Notes: a model not told the origin generated them from the sequence alone. A stretch of DNA of 64,000 nucleotides from Patescibacteria group bacterium (GCA_022709545.1 JAKLIP010000002.1:124001-188000), one strand, 5' to 3'; positions 24,125 to 33,618 are shown, numbered from the stretch's first letter. A program made the numbers and translations.

Positions 24125-25726
24125 ATGGATAGCATTAAAAGAAATCTTTTTAAAGATTCTCAAAATTCACTAAAATGCTTAAAAAATAATACTCGCAATA
24201 ATCAGGGCAAGGAAGAAGTTTTTATTTCCTGCGATGAATCTGAAGTTATGGATAAAAAGGAAAAAGAATTTCGTACAATAATTATATTTAAAAAAAGCAT
24301 TGCTTTATTGGCAGTTTTAGTTTTAATATTTTCAGTATCATACGGATTATACTTCTCTTGGAAAACATATACTATAAGTAAAAAAATCAATTCGGAATAT
24401 TTTTCTGCAGAGAAAAAAACTTTGTCGCAATATGCACGTGCAATTATTTCTCCAATTATTCCAAGTAGTCATAATCAATTAAAAGGAGAAGAAAATGGAC
24501 GTATAAATATATTACTATTGGGAACGGCAGGAGAGCATAAGCCCGGGGGAAATCTTACTGATACGGTTATTATTATGAGTGTTGATACGAAAAATAAAAA
24601 AGTAGCCATGTTTTCTTTGCCGCGCGACCTTTATGTTAAGATCCCGGACACGCAATCCCACGCGAAAATAAACAGTCTTTATCCAATTGGGATAAAGATG
24701 AATGAGGGAGTCAATATCATAAAAAAATCTGTCGAAGAAATTACAGGAATTGAATTAAATTATTATTTAGTAATTAATTTTGAAGGATTCAAGAAAATTA
24801 TCGATCAGATTGGCGGAATAAACATAATTTCCCAGCGAGACATTTACGACACCCAATATCCTGGACAAAATTATAGCTATGAAACATTCTCATTATCCAA
24901 GGGTTTTCATGTTTTAGACGGAGAAACTGCTCTGAAGTATGTTCGCCAAAGACATGGCGATCCTGAAGGTGATTTTGGCAGAGCTAAAAGACAACAGCAA
25001 GTTATCCAAGCGGTGAAAAATAAATTATTTTCTGTAAAAACACTTCTTAATGTTATAACGCTTAATAATATCCTTAACACACTTGAAGAAAGTATTAAAA
25101 CAGATATTACTTTTGAAGATATTGATGGATTTATAAAGCTTAGCCAGGAAGTTGATATGCAAAACATCAATAATATAGTTGCAGATGCTTGGAAAAAAGA
25201 TAGCTTATTGAAAGTATCCCATGTAACATTAGGAAACGCTTCAGCTTTTATACTCATACCTCGCATCGGAAATTATAGCGAGATCCATGATTTAGAAAAA
25301 AATATTTTTAATTTAGATGAACTTAAAAAACGTCAGGATGCAATAGTTGAAGAAAAAGCTAAAATAGGTATCATAAATAACAGTGGAGAAAGTCAATTAA
25401 ATACAAAAATTAAAAATTTATTGACTGAAAAATTAAATATAAAAAATGTTTACTATATACAAAAATCACAAGATATAGTAGTTTCACAAACAAAAATAAC
25501 AGATAATTCAAATGGTATAAAAATATTTACACTAGATGAACTTATTAAAAAACTGCCTGCAACTTTATCCAATGAACCTATAGATACGACAACTCCCGCA
25601 TATGATATTATAATTACATTAGGTAGTGACTTGGCTAATATTTATAAATACGAGGAAGATACGATGCAGGATTTGGAAAATGCTGAAGATAAACAAGAAA
25701 TTTTTTATATAAATAATACCAAATAA
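24125..25726 (+). CDS. LytR-CpsA-Psr (LCP) family glycopolymer transferase
   Basis: A 533-residue membrane-anchored enzyme that attaches undecaprenyl-linked glycopolymers to peptidoglycan. After a charged cytosolic ~55 residues comes one helix (about 56-80), then the LCP domain: NILLLGTAGE, TDTVIIMSVD, MFSLPRDLYV, KINSLYPIG, YLVINFEGF and DGETALKYVRQRHGDPEGDFGRAKRQQ. The C-terminal third (from about 415, IGIINNSGESQLNTKIKNLL) is a LytR_C-type domain. First gene of a plus-strand run with pth 6 bases behind. No ribosome site is seen at ATG 24125; ATG 24248 before the helix is a possible second start. Confidence 0.92.
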   Translation: MDSIKRNLFKDSQNSLKCLKNNTRNNQGKEEVFISCDESEVMDKKEKEFRTIIIFKKSIALLAVLVLIFSVSYGLYFSWKTYTISKKINSEYFSAEKKTLSQYARAIISPIIPSSHNQLKGEENGRINILLLGTAGEHKPGGNLTDTVIIMSVDTKNKKVAMFSLPRDLYVKIPDTQSHAKINSLYPIGIKMNEGVNIIKKSVEEITGIELNYYLVINFEGFKKIIDQIGGINIISQRDIYDTQYPGQNYSYETFSLSKGFHVLDGETALKYVRQRHGDPEGDFGRAKRQQQVIQAVKNKLFSVKTLLNVITLNNILNTLEESIKTDITFEDIDGFIKLSQEVDMQNINNIVADAWKKDSLLKVSHVTLGNASAFILIPRIGNYSEIHDLEKNIFNLDELKKRQDAIVEEKAKIGIINNSGESQLNTKIKNLLTEKLNIKNVYYIQKSQDIVVSQTKITDNSNGIKIFTLDELIKKLPATLSNEPIDTTTPAYDIIITLGSDLANIYKYEEDTMQDLENAEDKQEIFYINNTK

Positions 25727-25732
25727 ATAATT

Positions 25733-26248
25733 ATGAAAATTATCATAGGCCTAGGAAATCACGGCAAAAAATATTTAGGAACACGTCATAACATAGGTTT
25801 TGAATTTCTGGATAATTTTAAAGAAGAACTGGCTTTCCCTGAATTTGAATTTAATAAAAAATTCAACGCTGAAATTTCTGCAAAAGAAAAAGTTATTTTA
25901 GTGAAACCGCAAACATTCATGAATCTTTCTGGTGAAGCATTACGCAAAATTTTGGATTTTTATAAATTGTCTGCTGATGATATTTTGGTTATCCATGACG
26001 ACAAAGATATTGCGCTTGGAGAATACCGCCTCGCAGAAGATTCCTCTTCAGCTGGACATAATGGCGTGCAAAATATCATTGACAACCTCGGCACACAGAA
26101 ATTTAAAAGGATTAGAATTGGCATTGGAACAAACACAAATTTGCCTGCTGAGGATTTTGTTCTGCAAAAATTTTCCGATAAAGAAAAAGAAAAAATTGAG
26201 AAAGTTTTAAAAGAAATAAAAAAGTTTTTGTCGAAAATTTTTAAATAA
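25733..26248 (+). CDS. pth: peptidyl-tRNA hydrolase
   Basis: A 171-residue enzyme that releases tRNA from stalled peptidyl-tRNA. GLGNHGKKYLGTRHNIGFEFLD (H19), KPQTFMNLSGEA, IHDDKDIALG and SAGHNGVQNI carry the conserved N, H and D residues. It overlaps dprA by one base (TAATG), so the two are translationally coupled. Confidence 0.95.
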   Translation: MKIIIGLGNHGKKYLGTRHNIGFEFLDNFKEELAFPEFEFNKKFNAEISAKEKVILVKPQTFMNLSGEALRKILDFYKLSADDILVIHDDKDIALGEYRLAEDSSSAGHNGVQNIIDNLGTQKFKRIRIGIGTNTNLPAEDFVLQKFSDKEKEKIEKVLKEIKKFLSKIFK

Positions 26249-27330
26249 TGAAGTACTTAAACGCTTTAAATAAAATTGACGGGCTCGGATGCAAGAAACT
26301 GAAACAGCTCATGAATTTTTTCAATTCCTCGGAAATAGTCTGGGAAGCCGATTTTTCTTCCTTGGTTAAATCCGGCATCGGCGAATTAGTAGCCGAAAAA
26401 ATTGTTACCCAGCGCCCAAATATAAATCCAAATGAGGAGTGGGATAAGCTTAAAAAAGAAAACGTAAAGGTTTTCACTATTCAAGACGAAGAATATCCGG
26501 AACTTCTCAAGCAAATACCTGACAGCCCTTACCTTATATACATGAAAGGTAATTTAAATTGCCTTAAACTTCCAATGGTGGCTGTTGTCGGTTCGCGTAA
26601 ATTGACAGAATATGGAAGTCGAGTTACAAGAGTATTTGCCAGAGATTTAGCTAATAATGGAATTTGCGTAGTCAGCGGGCTAGCTTTTGGCATTGACTCT
26701 GCTGCTCACCAGGGCGCGCTTGATGCTAAAGGAAAAACTATTGCAGTGTTAGGTAACAGCTTAGATGCAGAAAGTATTTATCCGCGTTCTAATTTCCAAC
26801 TAGCACAAGATATAATAGAAAATGATGGGCTACTTATTAGTGAGTTCGCTATGAAAACCCAGGCAGCCAATTGGACATTTCCGGCACGCAACAGGATTAT
26901 GGCCGGAATGAGTTTGGGTACACTTGTGATTGAAGCTGCTTTAGAAAGCGGCAGCCTTATTACTGCTAATCTGGCACTAGATTATAATCGCGAAGTTTTT
27001 GCTGTACCGGGATCAGTTTTCTCTCCGCAGTCAGCAGGCACACATATGCTGATAAAATCATCGGGAGCTAAATTAGTATCCTGCGCTACTGATATCTTAA
27101 GTGAATTAAGAATAGAACAAGATATTAAACCGGCTACAGAAAAAATAAATTTAGAACTGACAGAAGAAGAAAAAAATATACTTTCCGTACTGTCGCATGA
27201 AAAAATATATATTGACAGAATAACTAAACTGACTAAACTTGAAACAGCGACAGTTTCTTCTACACTTTCTCTTTTAGAAATAAAAGGGTTAGTGAAAAAT
27301 ATAGGAGGACAGCAGTATATAAAATTATAA
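26248..27330 (+). CDS. dprA: DNA-processing protein DprA
   Basis: A 360-residue protein that protects incoming single-stranded DNA and loads RecA during transformation. It has an N-terminal helix-hairpin-helix region (1-60), a Rossmann core with VAVVGSRKLTEYG, VVSGLAFGIDSAAHQGAL, AVLGNSLD, ISEFAM, FPARNRIMAGMS and AALESGSLITANLA, and a C-terminal winged helix. Together with the split ComEC it supports DNA uptake ability. Confidence 0.95.
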   Translation: MKYLNALNKIDGLGCKKLKQLMNFFNSSEIVWEADFSSLVKSGIGELVAEKIVTQRPNINPNEEWDKLKKENVKVFTIQDEEYPELLKQIPDSPYLIYMKGNLNCLKLPMVAVVGSRKLTEYGSRVTRVFARDLANNGICVVSGLAFGIDSAAHQGALDAKGKTIAVLGNSLDAESIYPRSNFQLAQDIIENDGLLISEFAMKTQAANWTFPARNRIMAGMSLGTLVIEAALESGSLITANLALDYNREVFAVPGSVFSPQSAGTHMLIKSSGAKLVSCATDILSELRIEQDIKPATEKINLELTEEEKNILSVLSHEKIYIDRITKLTKLETATVSSTLSLLEIKGLVKNIGGQQYIKL

Positions 27331-27343
27331 TTTAAAAAAATAA

Positions 27344-29578
27344 ATGAAACTTGTAATAGTAGAGTCACCTACTAAAGCCAAAACGATTTCAAAATTTCTA
27401 GGTAAAGGATTCACCGTAAAATCATCTTTTGGCCATGTTCGCGATTTGCCAAAAAGCGAAATGGGAATTGATATTGAAAATAATTTTGCTCCTCATTATA
27501 TTATTCCGACTAAGTCGCGCATAAAAGTAACTGAACTTAAAAAGGCCTCTGTCAAAGCTAAAGAAATAATTTTAGCATCTGACGAAGACCGAGAAGGAGA
27601 AGCAATTTCCTGGCATCTGGTTGAGGCTTTAGATTTAGAAAATAAAAATAAAAAACCATATTCCAGAATTGTCTTTCATGAAATTACTAAGAGCGCTATA
27701 GAAAAAGCTCTGCAAAATCCCAGAAAAATAGATTTAAACCTCGTTGATGCACAGCAGGCGCGCCGCGTGCTTGACCGCTTGGTCGGTTATGAACTTTCTC
27801 CGTTTCTTTGGAAAAAAATACGCAGGGGTTTAAGCGCTGGACGCGTGCAATCAGTGGCCTTAAGATTAATCGTGGAACGTGAAAGGGAAATAGAAAAATT
27901 TAAAGCAGAAGAATTTTGGACTATTAATGCAAAGTTGCAGAAACATAACGAAAAACAAGAGTTTGATGCCAACCTTACGGAAAAGAATGGCAATAAAATA
28001 GAAGAAAATGTAACCCTGAAGCTTTTCGCCGGAGATTATAAGACAAAAAAGAGCATAATCACTGATAAAAAATCAGCTGAAGAAATTGCTACAGAAATAA
28101 ATCAGGCAAAATTCGCTGTTTTCTCTGTTGAAGAAAAAGAAACCTTGCGCAATCCAGCTGCACCATTCACGACCTCGACTTTACAACAGGCAGCTATCAA
28201 TAATTTTGGTTTTTCCGCTAAACAAACTATGGCCACCGCGCAAAAACTTTACGAACAGGGATATATTACCTACATGCGAACTGATAGTTTGAATTTGTCA
28301 TTGGAGTCACTCGTGAGTGCACGTAAAGTAATTGAAAAAAAATTTGGAAAGAAATATTCACTTTCAAGCCCGCGTTATTATAAAAATAAATCTAAGTCAG
28401 CACAAGAAGCACATGAAGCCATACGTCCGACAAACCTAGAAACGTCTCCTGATAAACTTGAGTCGGATCTGGAATCAAGCCAATACAAATTATATCGTTT
28501 AATTTGGAATCGTACCATTGCTTGTCAGATGCAAAGTGCCAAATTAAATTCAGTTAAAGTTGATATTGAAGCAAAGGGAATAAAAAATAATTATTTGTTT
28601 AAGGCAACTGGTTCAATTATAGTTTTTGATGGATTTATGAAAGTCTATAATGGAAAAGCTGCGAAAGCAGAATCGTTTTTACCTAAACTCAAAGAGGGGG
28701 ATATTTTGGATATTAAAAAAATTGAAACCCAACAAAAATTTACTTCTGCTCCTCCAAGATATAATGAAGCAACGCTAGTAAAAGTCTTAGAGGAAAATGG
28801 AATAGGTAGGCCTTCTACATATGCTCCGACAATTTCTACCATAATTGAACGTAAGTACGTAGAAAAGAACGAGGAAAAAAGATTATATCCTGTGGAAATT
28901 GGTTTACTAGTTAACGACATTTTAGTTGAACATTTTCCAGAAATAGTCAGCATAGATTTTACTGCTACCATTGAAAAGGATTTTGACGAAATTGCCGAAG
29001 GGCAGAGGCAGTGGGTTCCAATAATCCGTGAATTTTATGAACCTTTCCATAGCCACTTAGAAATTAAAATAGAAACGGTTGAAAAAAAGGAAGAAAAAAT
29101 TGATCAGAAATGCCCCGAATGTGGAGGAGATTTGATTATAAAATTTGGACGCTTTGGAAAATTTATTGCCTGTTCTAATTTTCCAACCTGTAAATATACA
29201 GGGAAAACAGAAGAAGAAAAAAAAGAAGATGAGAAAAACTCCGGGATTATTTGCGATAAATGCGGAGCTTTAATGGTAGTAAAACGAGGGAGATTTGGAT
29301 CTTTTTTAGGATGCTCAAAATATCCTGAATGCAAAAATATAATGAAAATAGAACAAAAAACAGGATTGAAATGTCCTAAGTGCAAAACTGGAGATATAGT
29401 AGCCCGTAAATCTAGAAATGGAAAAATATTTTATGGATGCAATAAATATCCGGAGTGTGATTTTGCCATGTGGAATAAACCTACAGGTGATTTTTGTCCT
29501 AATTGCGGACAACCACTTGCCTTTGCTGCTAAGGGAAAAATTAAGTGTTCTGGCAAGGGATGCAAATTTGAAAAGTAA
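27344..29578 (+). CDS. topA: DNA topoisomerase I
   Basis: A 744-residue type IA topoisomerase that relaxes negative supercoils. TOPRIM residues lie in LVIVESPTKAKTI and ASDEDREGEAI. The catalytic Tyr is Y310 in GYITYMRTDS. Four C-terminal zinc ribbons (CPECGG, CDKCGA, CPKCKT, CPNCGQ with paired CSNFPTC, CSKYPEC, CNKYPEC, CSGKGC) bind single-stranded DNA. It follows dprA by 13 bases, a common pairing, and ends at a strong terminator. Confidence 0.97.
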   Translation: MKLVIVESPTKAKTISKFLGKGFTVKSSFGHVRDLPKSEMGIDIENNFAPHYIIPTKSRIKVTELKKASVKAKEIILASDEDREGEAISWHLVEALDLENKNKKPYSRIVFHEITKSAIEKALQNPRKIDLNLVDAQQARRVLDRLVGYELSPFLWKKIRRGLSAGRVQSVALRLIVEREREIEKFKAEEFWTINAKLQKHNEKQEFDANLTEKNGNKIEENVTLKLFAGDYKTKKSIITDKKSAEEIATEINQAKFAVFSVEEKETLRNPAAPFTTSTLQQAAINNFGFSAKQTMATAQKLYEQGYITYMRTDSLNLSLESLVSARKVIEKKFGKKYSLSSPRYYKNKSKSAQEAHEAIRPTNLETSPDKLESDLESSQYKLYRLIWNRTIACQMQSAKLNSVKVDIEAKGIKNNYLFKATGSIIVFDGFMKVYNGKAAKAESFLPKLKEGDILDIKKIETQQKFTSAPPRYNEATLVKVLEENGIGRPSTYAPTISTIIERKYVEKNEEKRLYPVEIGLLVNDILVEHFPEIVSIDFTATIEKDFDEIAEGQRQWVPIIREFYEPFHSHLEIKIETVEKKEEKIDQKCPECGGDLIIKFGRFGKFIACSNFPTCKYTGKTEEEKKEDEKNSGIICDKCGALMVVKRGRFGSFLGCSKYPECKNIMKIEQKTGLKCPKCKTGDIVARKSRNGKIFYGCNKYPECDFAMWNKPTGDFCPNCGQPLAFAAKGKIKCSGKGCKFEK

Positions 29579-29581
29579 ATT

Positions 29582-29610
29582 AAAATCCGCAACCAGCGGA
29601 TTTTAATTTT
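29582..29610 (+). terminator. terminator of topA
   Basis: AAAATCCGC and GCGGATTTT, five-base loop, then TAATTTT. It begins right after the topA stop. Confidence 0.85.
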
Positions 29611-29615
29611 AAAAC

Positions 29616-29644
29616 TTGCCACTTGTTTATTGCTTATTTATACT
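29616..29644 (+). promoter_or_regulatory. promoter of rel
   Basis: TTGCCA (29616-29621), 17 bases, TATACT (29639-29644), about 28 bases before the ATG. Confidence 0.65.
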
Positions 29645-29672
29645 ATATATATCAATTAAATTCATATAAAAA

Positions 29673-31166
29673 ATGAAACCGTTAATTTTAAAAGATATTT
29701 TAAGCATTCTTAGGGATCCTACAGAAGAAAAAGTTAAATTAATAACTAAGGCTTTTAACTTTGCCAGCAAGGCGCATTTGGGACAAAAGAGGCGCAGTGG
29801 TGAAGAATATATACAGCACCCCATTGCAGTAGCAAAAATACTGGCAGAAATAGGTATGGGTTCAAAGACCATTGCTGCTGGATTACTTCATGATGTTCCG
29901 GAAGATACACCAGTGACATTGGATGAAATTGAAAAAATTTTTGGCAGAGAAATTTCTGGAATGATTGATGGAATCACAAAATTAGGAAAAATAAAGCTGC
30001 GTGGATCTCATGAGGAATATTTTCTGGAAAATTTACGCAAGATGTTTATTGCAATGGCTACTGATATCCGGGTAATAATAATCAAATTGGCTGACCGTTT
30101 GCATAATATGCAGACACTTAAATATAATCCTTCGGAAAAACAAATACGTATTGCCCGCGAAACCATGGAAGTTTTCGCACCAATAGCCAACCGGCTTGGG
30201 ATGGGAGATATTAAAAGCAGACTTCAGGATCTTGCTTTTGAATACCTTGATAATGAAAATTTTACATTAGTAAAGAATTTAGAAGAAAAAAATTATAAAC
30301 AGCAAGAAAAATATGTCTACCAGGCCATTAGTGAACTCAGCGAAGAGATAAAGAAGGAAGGGATAAATATAATAAAAATAGATGGGCGAGCTAAAAGCCT
30401 CTACAGTCTTTTTCTAAAGCTTAAAAAATATGACATGGATATCAGTCGCATTCATGACTTAGTTGCTGTACGAATTATAGTTTCTGAAATTGCCGACTGT
30501 TATGAAGTTTTAGGTATAGTACACAAAAAATACCGCCCAATGATTGGACGAATCAAGGATTACATCTCCCTGCCAAAGCCTAACGGTTACCAATCTATTC
30601 ACACTACAGTTTTCGGACCAGATGGAAAAATAATTGAAGTACAGATTAGGACACTAAAAATGCATAATGAAGCAGAATTCGGAATAGCTGCTCATTGGAT
30701 TTACAGCGAGCAAAAAAAGAAAAAGAACTGGAAAGATTATATAACGTTTAAAAAGAAAGAGGTAATTCCAGAAAAGGAAGTTGAATGGGTCAAACAACTC
30801 CGTGAATGGCAAAATGAAATAGGACGCGATGATGAAGAATTTATGCAAAGTCTAAAAATTGATTTTTTTAAAAACCATATTTTTGCCTTTACGCCTAAAG
30901 GTGACATAATAGACCTGCCTGAAGAAGGAACACCTATTGACTTTGCTTATGCTATTCATGGAGAAATAGGTAATCATGCTACAGGTGCTAAAGTTAATGG
31001 CAATATGGTTCCGCTGGATTATAAAATCAAAAATGGAGACGTTTTAGAAATTTTGACTTCTAAGGATCGCAAAAATCCCAATCAGGACTGGCTGAAATTT
31101 GTAAAAACTACCGTCGCTAAATCGCACATCAGGAGAGAACTACGGAAAGAAAATATTATAAAATAG
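29673..31166 (+). CDS. rel: RelA/SpoT family (p)ppGpp enzyme without C-terminal regulatory domains
   Basis: A 497-residue protein; long Rel/SpoT enzymes have ~700-750 residues. Domains in order are an HD hydrolase (EYIQHPIAVA, LLHDVPEDT, KLADRLHNMQTL), a synthetase (RIHDLVAVRIIV, KDYISLPKPNGYQSIHT, EVQIRT, HNEAEFGIAAHW) and a TGS domain (IFAFTPKGDIIDLPEEGTPIDFAYAIH). The helical, zinc-finger/CC and ACT domains are absent. The HD motif HDVPED is intact, so hydrolysis is expected. The synthetase activity is probable, but its ribosome-linked control must differ. Single gene with promoter and terminator. Confidence 0.92.
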   Translation: MKPLILKDILSILRDPTEEKVKLITKAFNFASKAHLGQKRRSGEEYIQHPIAVAKILAEIGMGSKTIAAGLLHDVPEDTPVTLDEIEKIFGREISGMIDGITKLGKIKLRGSHEEYFLENLRKMFIAMATDIRVIIIKLADRLHNMQTLKYNPSEKQIRIARETMEVFAPIANRLGMGDIKSRLQDLAFEYLDNENFTLVKNLEEKNYKQQEKYVYQAISELSEEIKKEGINIIKIDGRAKSLYSLFLKLKKYDMDISRIHDLVAVRIIVSEIADCYEVLGIVHKKYRPMIGRIKDYISLPKPNGYQSIHTTVFGPDGKIIEVQIRTLKMHNEAEFGIAAHWIYSEQKKKKNWKDYITFKKKEVIPEKEVEWVKQLREWQNEIGRDDEEFMQSLKIDFFKNHIFAFTPKGDIIDLPEEGTPIDFAYAIHGEIGNHATGAKVNGNMVPLDYKIKNGDVLEILTSKDRKNPNQDWLKFVKTTVAKSHIRRELRKENIIK

Positions 31167-31171
31167 ATTAC

Positions 31172-31200
31172 AAAAAACAACCCTGCGTAGGATTGTTTTT
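31172..31200. terminator. bidirectional terminator between rel and parB
   Basis: AAAACAA-CCCT and AGG-TTGTTTT pair with small mismatches, with A and T runs on each side. Confidence 0.7.
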
Positions 31201-31234
31201 GATTTTGTTACTTAACGTGTTAAATAATAATTTT

Positions 31235-32137
31235 TTATTTTCTTTGTGAAAGTTTTTCTAGAAGTATTTCTAGATCTTCCTTGGAATAATATTCAATGAC
31301 GATTTTTCCGCCGTCGCCGGCCTTAGAAATTTTAACTTTCGTGCCCAATATTTCTACCAGCCTATTTTCCAATTGTTTAATCTGCGGATCGATTGAAACA
31401 ACCCGCTTATGTGATCTAACTGAAACTTCCCGGCTTTTATCTTCAATTTGCCTAACTGTTAAATTATTTTTGAGAATTAGTTCATATAAAGCCCGCTGTT
31501 TTTCAGAATTTTCAATTGACAAAATTGCTTTGGCATGACCTTCATTTATTTTTCCTTCCACTAAACCTTTCTGAATTTCAATTGGGAGACTTAAAAGCCT
31601 AATCTTGTTAGCTACTAAGCTACGGCTTTTACCTATTTTCGTGGCAATTTCTTCCTGCCCCATCTGAAATTCATCACTTAATTTTTGGTAAGCAATTCCT
31701 TCTTCAATTGGATTCAAATCATGGCGTTGCACATTTTCTACAATTGCCAATTCAAGTTTTTGAAGTTCATCGGCTTCACGCAAAATAACTGGAATCTTTT
31801 TAAGCCCAATTTTATGAGCAGCCTGGAATCTTCGCTCCCCAGCAATAATTTCATAGTAATTTTCTTTTTTAGTAGCAATTAGGGGCTGTATTATGCCATG
31901 TATCTTTATAGATTGTGCTAAATTTTCTAACTTATCGTCATCAAATTGCATTCTCGGCTGGTAAGGATTAGCAATTACTTGATTTATATCTACTTCAACT
32001 ATATATTTATCTCCCCGAATTGAATCAACCGCTGGACTAGAAATAGTTCCAGAAAATTCTTCCATATTTTTGGGCCTAGATTGTTTGTTAGGAATAAGCG
32101 AAGAAAGCCCTCTCCCCAAACCAAATTGTTGTACCAT
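31235..32137 (-). CDS. parB: chromosome partitioning protein ParB (Spo0J)
   Basis: A 300-residue CTPase clamp that loads at parS sites. The N-terminal nuclease-like domain has NPYQPR, SIKIHGIIQPL and the CTP motif AGERRFQAA. The central helix-turn-helix follows (NVQRHDLNPIEEGIAY, ATKIGKSRSLVANKIRLL) and a C-terminal dimer domain ends it. It lies 23 bases after parA. No parS sequence was noticed in this window. Confidence 0.95.
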   Translation of the reverse strand: MVQQFGLGRGLSSLIPNKQSRPKNMEEFSGTISSPAVDSIRGDKYIVEVDINQVIANPYQPRMQFDDDKLENLAQSIKIHGIIQPLIATKKENYYEIIAGERRFQAAHKIGLKKIPVILREADELQKLELAIVENVQRHDLNPIEEGIAYQKLSDEFQMGQEEIATKIGKSRSLVANKIRLLSLPIEIQKGLVEGKINEGHAKAILSIENSEKQRALYELILKNNLTVRQIEDKSREVSVRSHKRVVSIDPQIKQLENRLVEILGTKVKISKAGDGGKIVIEYYSKEDLEILLEKLSQRK

Positions 32138-32160
32138 AATATATTTTCTAAATTTTATAT

Positions 32161-32949
32161 TTATATTGTAAATTTTTTGCTATTTTTTTCTTCTTTTTCT
32201 AAAATTTCTTTGACTAAATTTTTATAAGATCTCGCCCCCTTTGAAAGACTGTCGAAATTCAAAATTGATTTTCCATAACTTGGAGCTTCAGCTAACCTGA
32301 CGCTCCTTGGGATTACACTATCGAAAACATGCCCTGGAAAATGATTGCGCATTTCTCTAACAACTTGCTTAGCTAAACGATTGCGCTTGTCATACATGGT
32401 AAGCACAGCACCCATTATCTTTAGATTTGGTTGCAAATGTTTTTGTACCAATTCAATTGTCTGCAATAACTGACTTAAACCTTCCAAGGCATAGTATTCC
32501 GTTTGAACTGGAATTAAAATTTCATCACTTGCAACAAGTCCGTTAATTGTAAGCAATCCTAGGCTTGGCGGACTATCAATAATAATATAATCATAATCAG
32601 TGCGAATCTGTCTAAGAACATCATAGAGCTTGAATTCCCTATTATCAAAATTTACTAATTCAATACCTGCACCTGCTAGATCCTGAGAGGATGGCAAGAT
32701 ATCGTGTCCAGAACCTTCTGCTTTTATAATTATATTCCTTGGATGTTCTCCGCCAACCAGAGAATTATATAAACCTTTATTAAGATTGCGTACATCAATA
32801 CCTAGGCCTGATGAAGCATTTCCTTGAGGGTCAAGATCGACCAAAAGTACCAGTTTTCCAGCACTTGCTAGGTAAGTTGCGATATTGATCGCTGTCGTGG
32901 TTTTTCCTACTCCGCCCTTTTGATTTATGAGTGAAATTATTTTAGCCAT
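32161..32949 (-). CDS. parA: chromosome partitioning ATPase ParA (Soj)
   Basis: A 262-residue deviant Walker ATPase. NQKGGVGKTTTAINIA (8-23) is the P-loop, LVDLDPQGNAS is Walker A', and IIDSPPSLGLLT is Walker B. It drives ParB-DNA segregation. The extended -10 element sits so close to the ATG that the mRNA should be leaderless. Confidence 0.96.
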   Translation of the reverse strand: MAKIISLINQKGGVGKTTTAINIATYLASAGKLVLLVDLDPQGNASSGLGIDVRNLNKGLYNSLVGGEHPRNIIIKAEGSGHDILPSSQDLAGAGIELVNFDNREFKLYDVLRQIRTDYDYIIIDSPPSLGLLTINGLVASDEILIPVQTEYYALEGLSQLLQTIELVQKHLQPNLKIMGAVLTMYDKRNRLAKQVVREMRNHFPGHVFDSVIPRSVRLAEAPSYGKSILNFDSLSKGARSYKNLVKEILEKEEKNSKKFTI

Positions 32950-32957
32950 AACCTAAT

Positions 32958-32966
32958 ATTATCACA
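32958..32966 (-). promoter_or_regulatory. extended -10 element of parA, probably leaderless
   Basis: Minus strand TGTGATAAT (32958-32966): an extended TG followed by GATAAT. The -10 hexamer ends 8 bases before the ATG at 32949, so transcription should start within about two bases of the start codon. It overlaps the tRNA-Leu promoter on the other strand. Confidence 0.5.
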
Positions 32967-32995
32967 TTGACAAATGACTTTCAAATATCTATCAT
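32967..32995 (+). promoter_or_regulatory. promoter of tRNA-Leu
   Basis: TTGACA (32967-32972), 17 bases, TATCAT (32990-32995), about 26 bases before the tRNA. Confidence 0.75.
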
Positions 32996-33021
32996 TAAGA
33001 AGTTATTATGGCTTAAATAAT

Positions 33022-33103
33022 GCCCGAGTGGTGAAATTGGTATACACGCACGACTCAAAATCGTGTGGCGCAAGCCATGAGAGTTCGAGTCTCTCTTCGG
33101 GCA
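33022..33103 (+). tRNA. tRNA-Leu (CAA)
   Basis: Acceptor GCCCGAG pairs with TTCGGGC. The anticodon arm CACGA-CTCAAAA-TCGTG gives anticodon CAA (codon UUG). A long variable arm (TGGCGCAAGCCA) marks a class II tRNA. The T-arm AGAGT-TCGAGTC-TCTCT closes it. CCA is not encoded. Followed directly by a terminator. Confidence 0.94.
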
Positions 33104-33104
33104 C

Positions 33105-33133
33105 AAAATCCCTAATTTAAATAGGGATTTTAT
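33105..33133 (+). terminator. terminator of tRNA-Leu
   Basis: AAAATCCCTA and TAGGGATTTT form a perfect 10-base stem starting two bases after the tRNA. It also faces the carbonic-anhydrase-like gene from the other side. Confidence 0.85.
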
Positions 33134-33148
33134 GTTTGAATAATTTTT

Positions 33149-33592
33149 TTATTTTACTATTATAAATTCAATATTTTCTTTTTCGCTGTCCAATGCAGCA
33201 TATACTAAAAATATTTCTTTATCTGCATATTTGCTAACTAATTTTTCCTTGGCTTTTTGGAGCTCAGATATATGGAATTCTTGTTCAGCATCAGCATTGC
33301 CTGCAAATTTTTTTGACCCGCCATAGGCGCCACAGTCTTCGTGATTGATAATAATAATTTTATTTACATGATGCAGCTCAACCGGCACGTTGATACATTG
33401 TGAAACAATGTCTCCTTCCTGGCTTTCATTGATGGCTTTAGCTGATCCAGGTAGTGAGGGAAAATCAAAACTTTTAATATTTAGCTCTTTTTCAATAAAT
33501 TCAGCAGTTTCTTTCCAGAACCTGAAATCTATGCATGATAAAACCACTGCTTCACAATGGTGTGTATTTTTAAATTTAAATAGTGTTTTCAT
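33149..33592 (-). CDS. small beta-carbonic-anhydrase-like protein
   Basis: A 147-residue protein with the zinc signature of beta carbonic anhydrases: SCIDFRF (C-x-D-x-R near residue 20) and HEDCGAYGG (H-x2-C, near 84-87). It is shorter than most (~200). These enzymes interconvert CO2 and bicarbonate, but minimal members of this fold are poorly studied. It lies 26 bases after atpC at the end of the ATP synthase operon and is likely co-transcribed. A different small-molecule role is possible. Confidence 0.78.
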   Translation of the reverse strand: MKTLFKFKNTHHCEAVVLSCIDFRFWKETAEFIEKELNIKSFDFPSLPGSAKAINESQEGDIVSQCINVPVELHHVNKIIIINHEDCGAYGGSKKFAGNADAEQEFHISELQKAKEKLVSKYADKEIFLVYAALDSEKENIEFIIVK

Positions 33593-33618
33593 ATTTTTTA
33601 AAAAAATATTTTATAAGT

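Noticed and set aside
31235-32949. parS site near parA-parB
   Set aside because: No TGTTTCACGTGAAACA-like palindrome was noticed nearby; a computed scan allowing mismatches would settle it.
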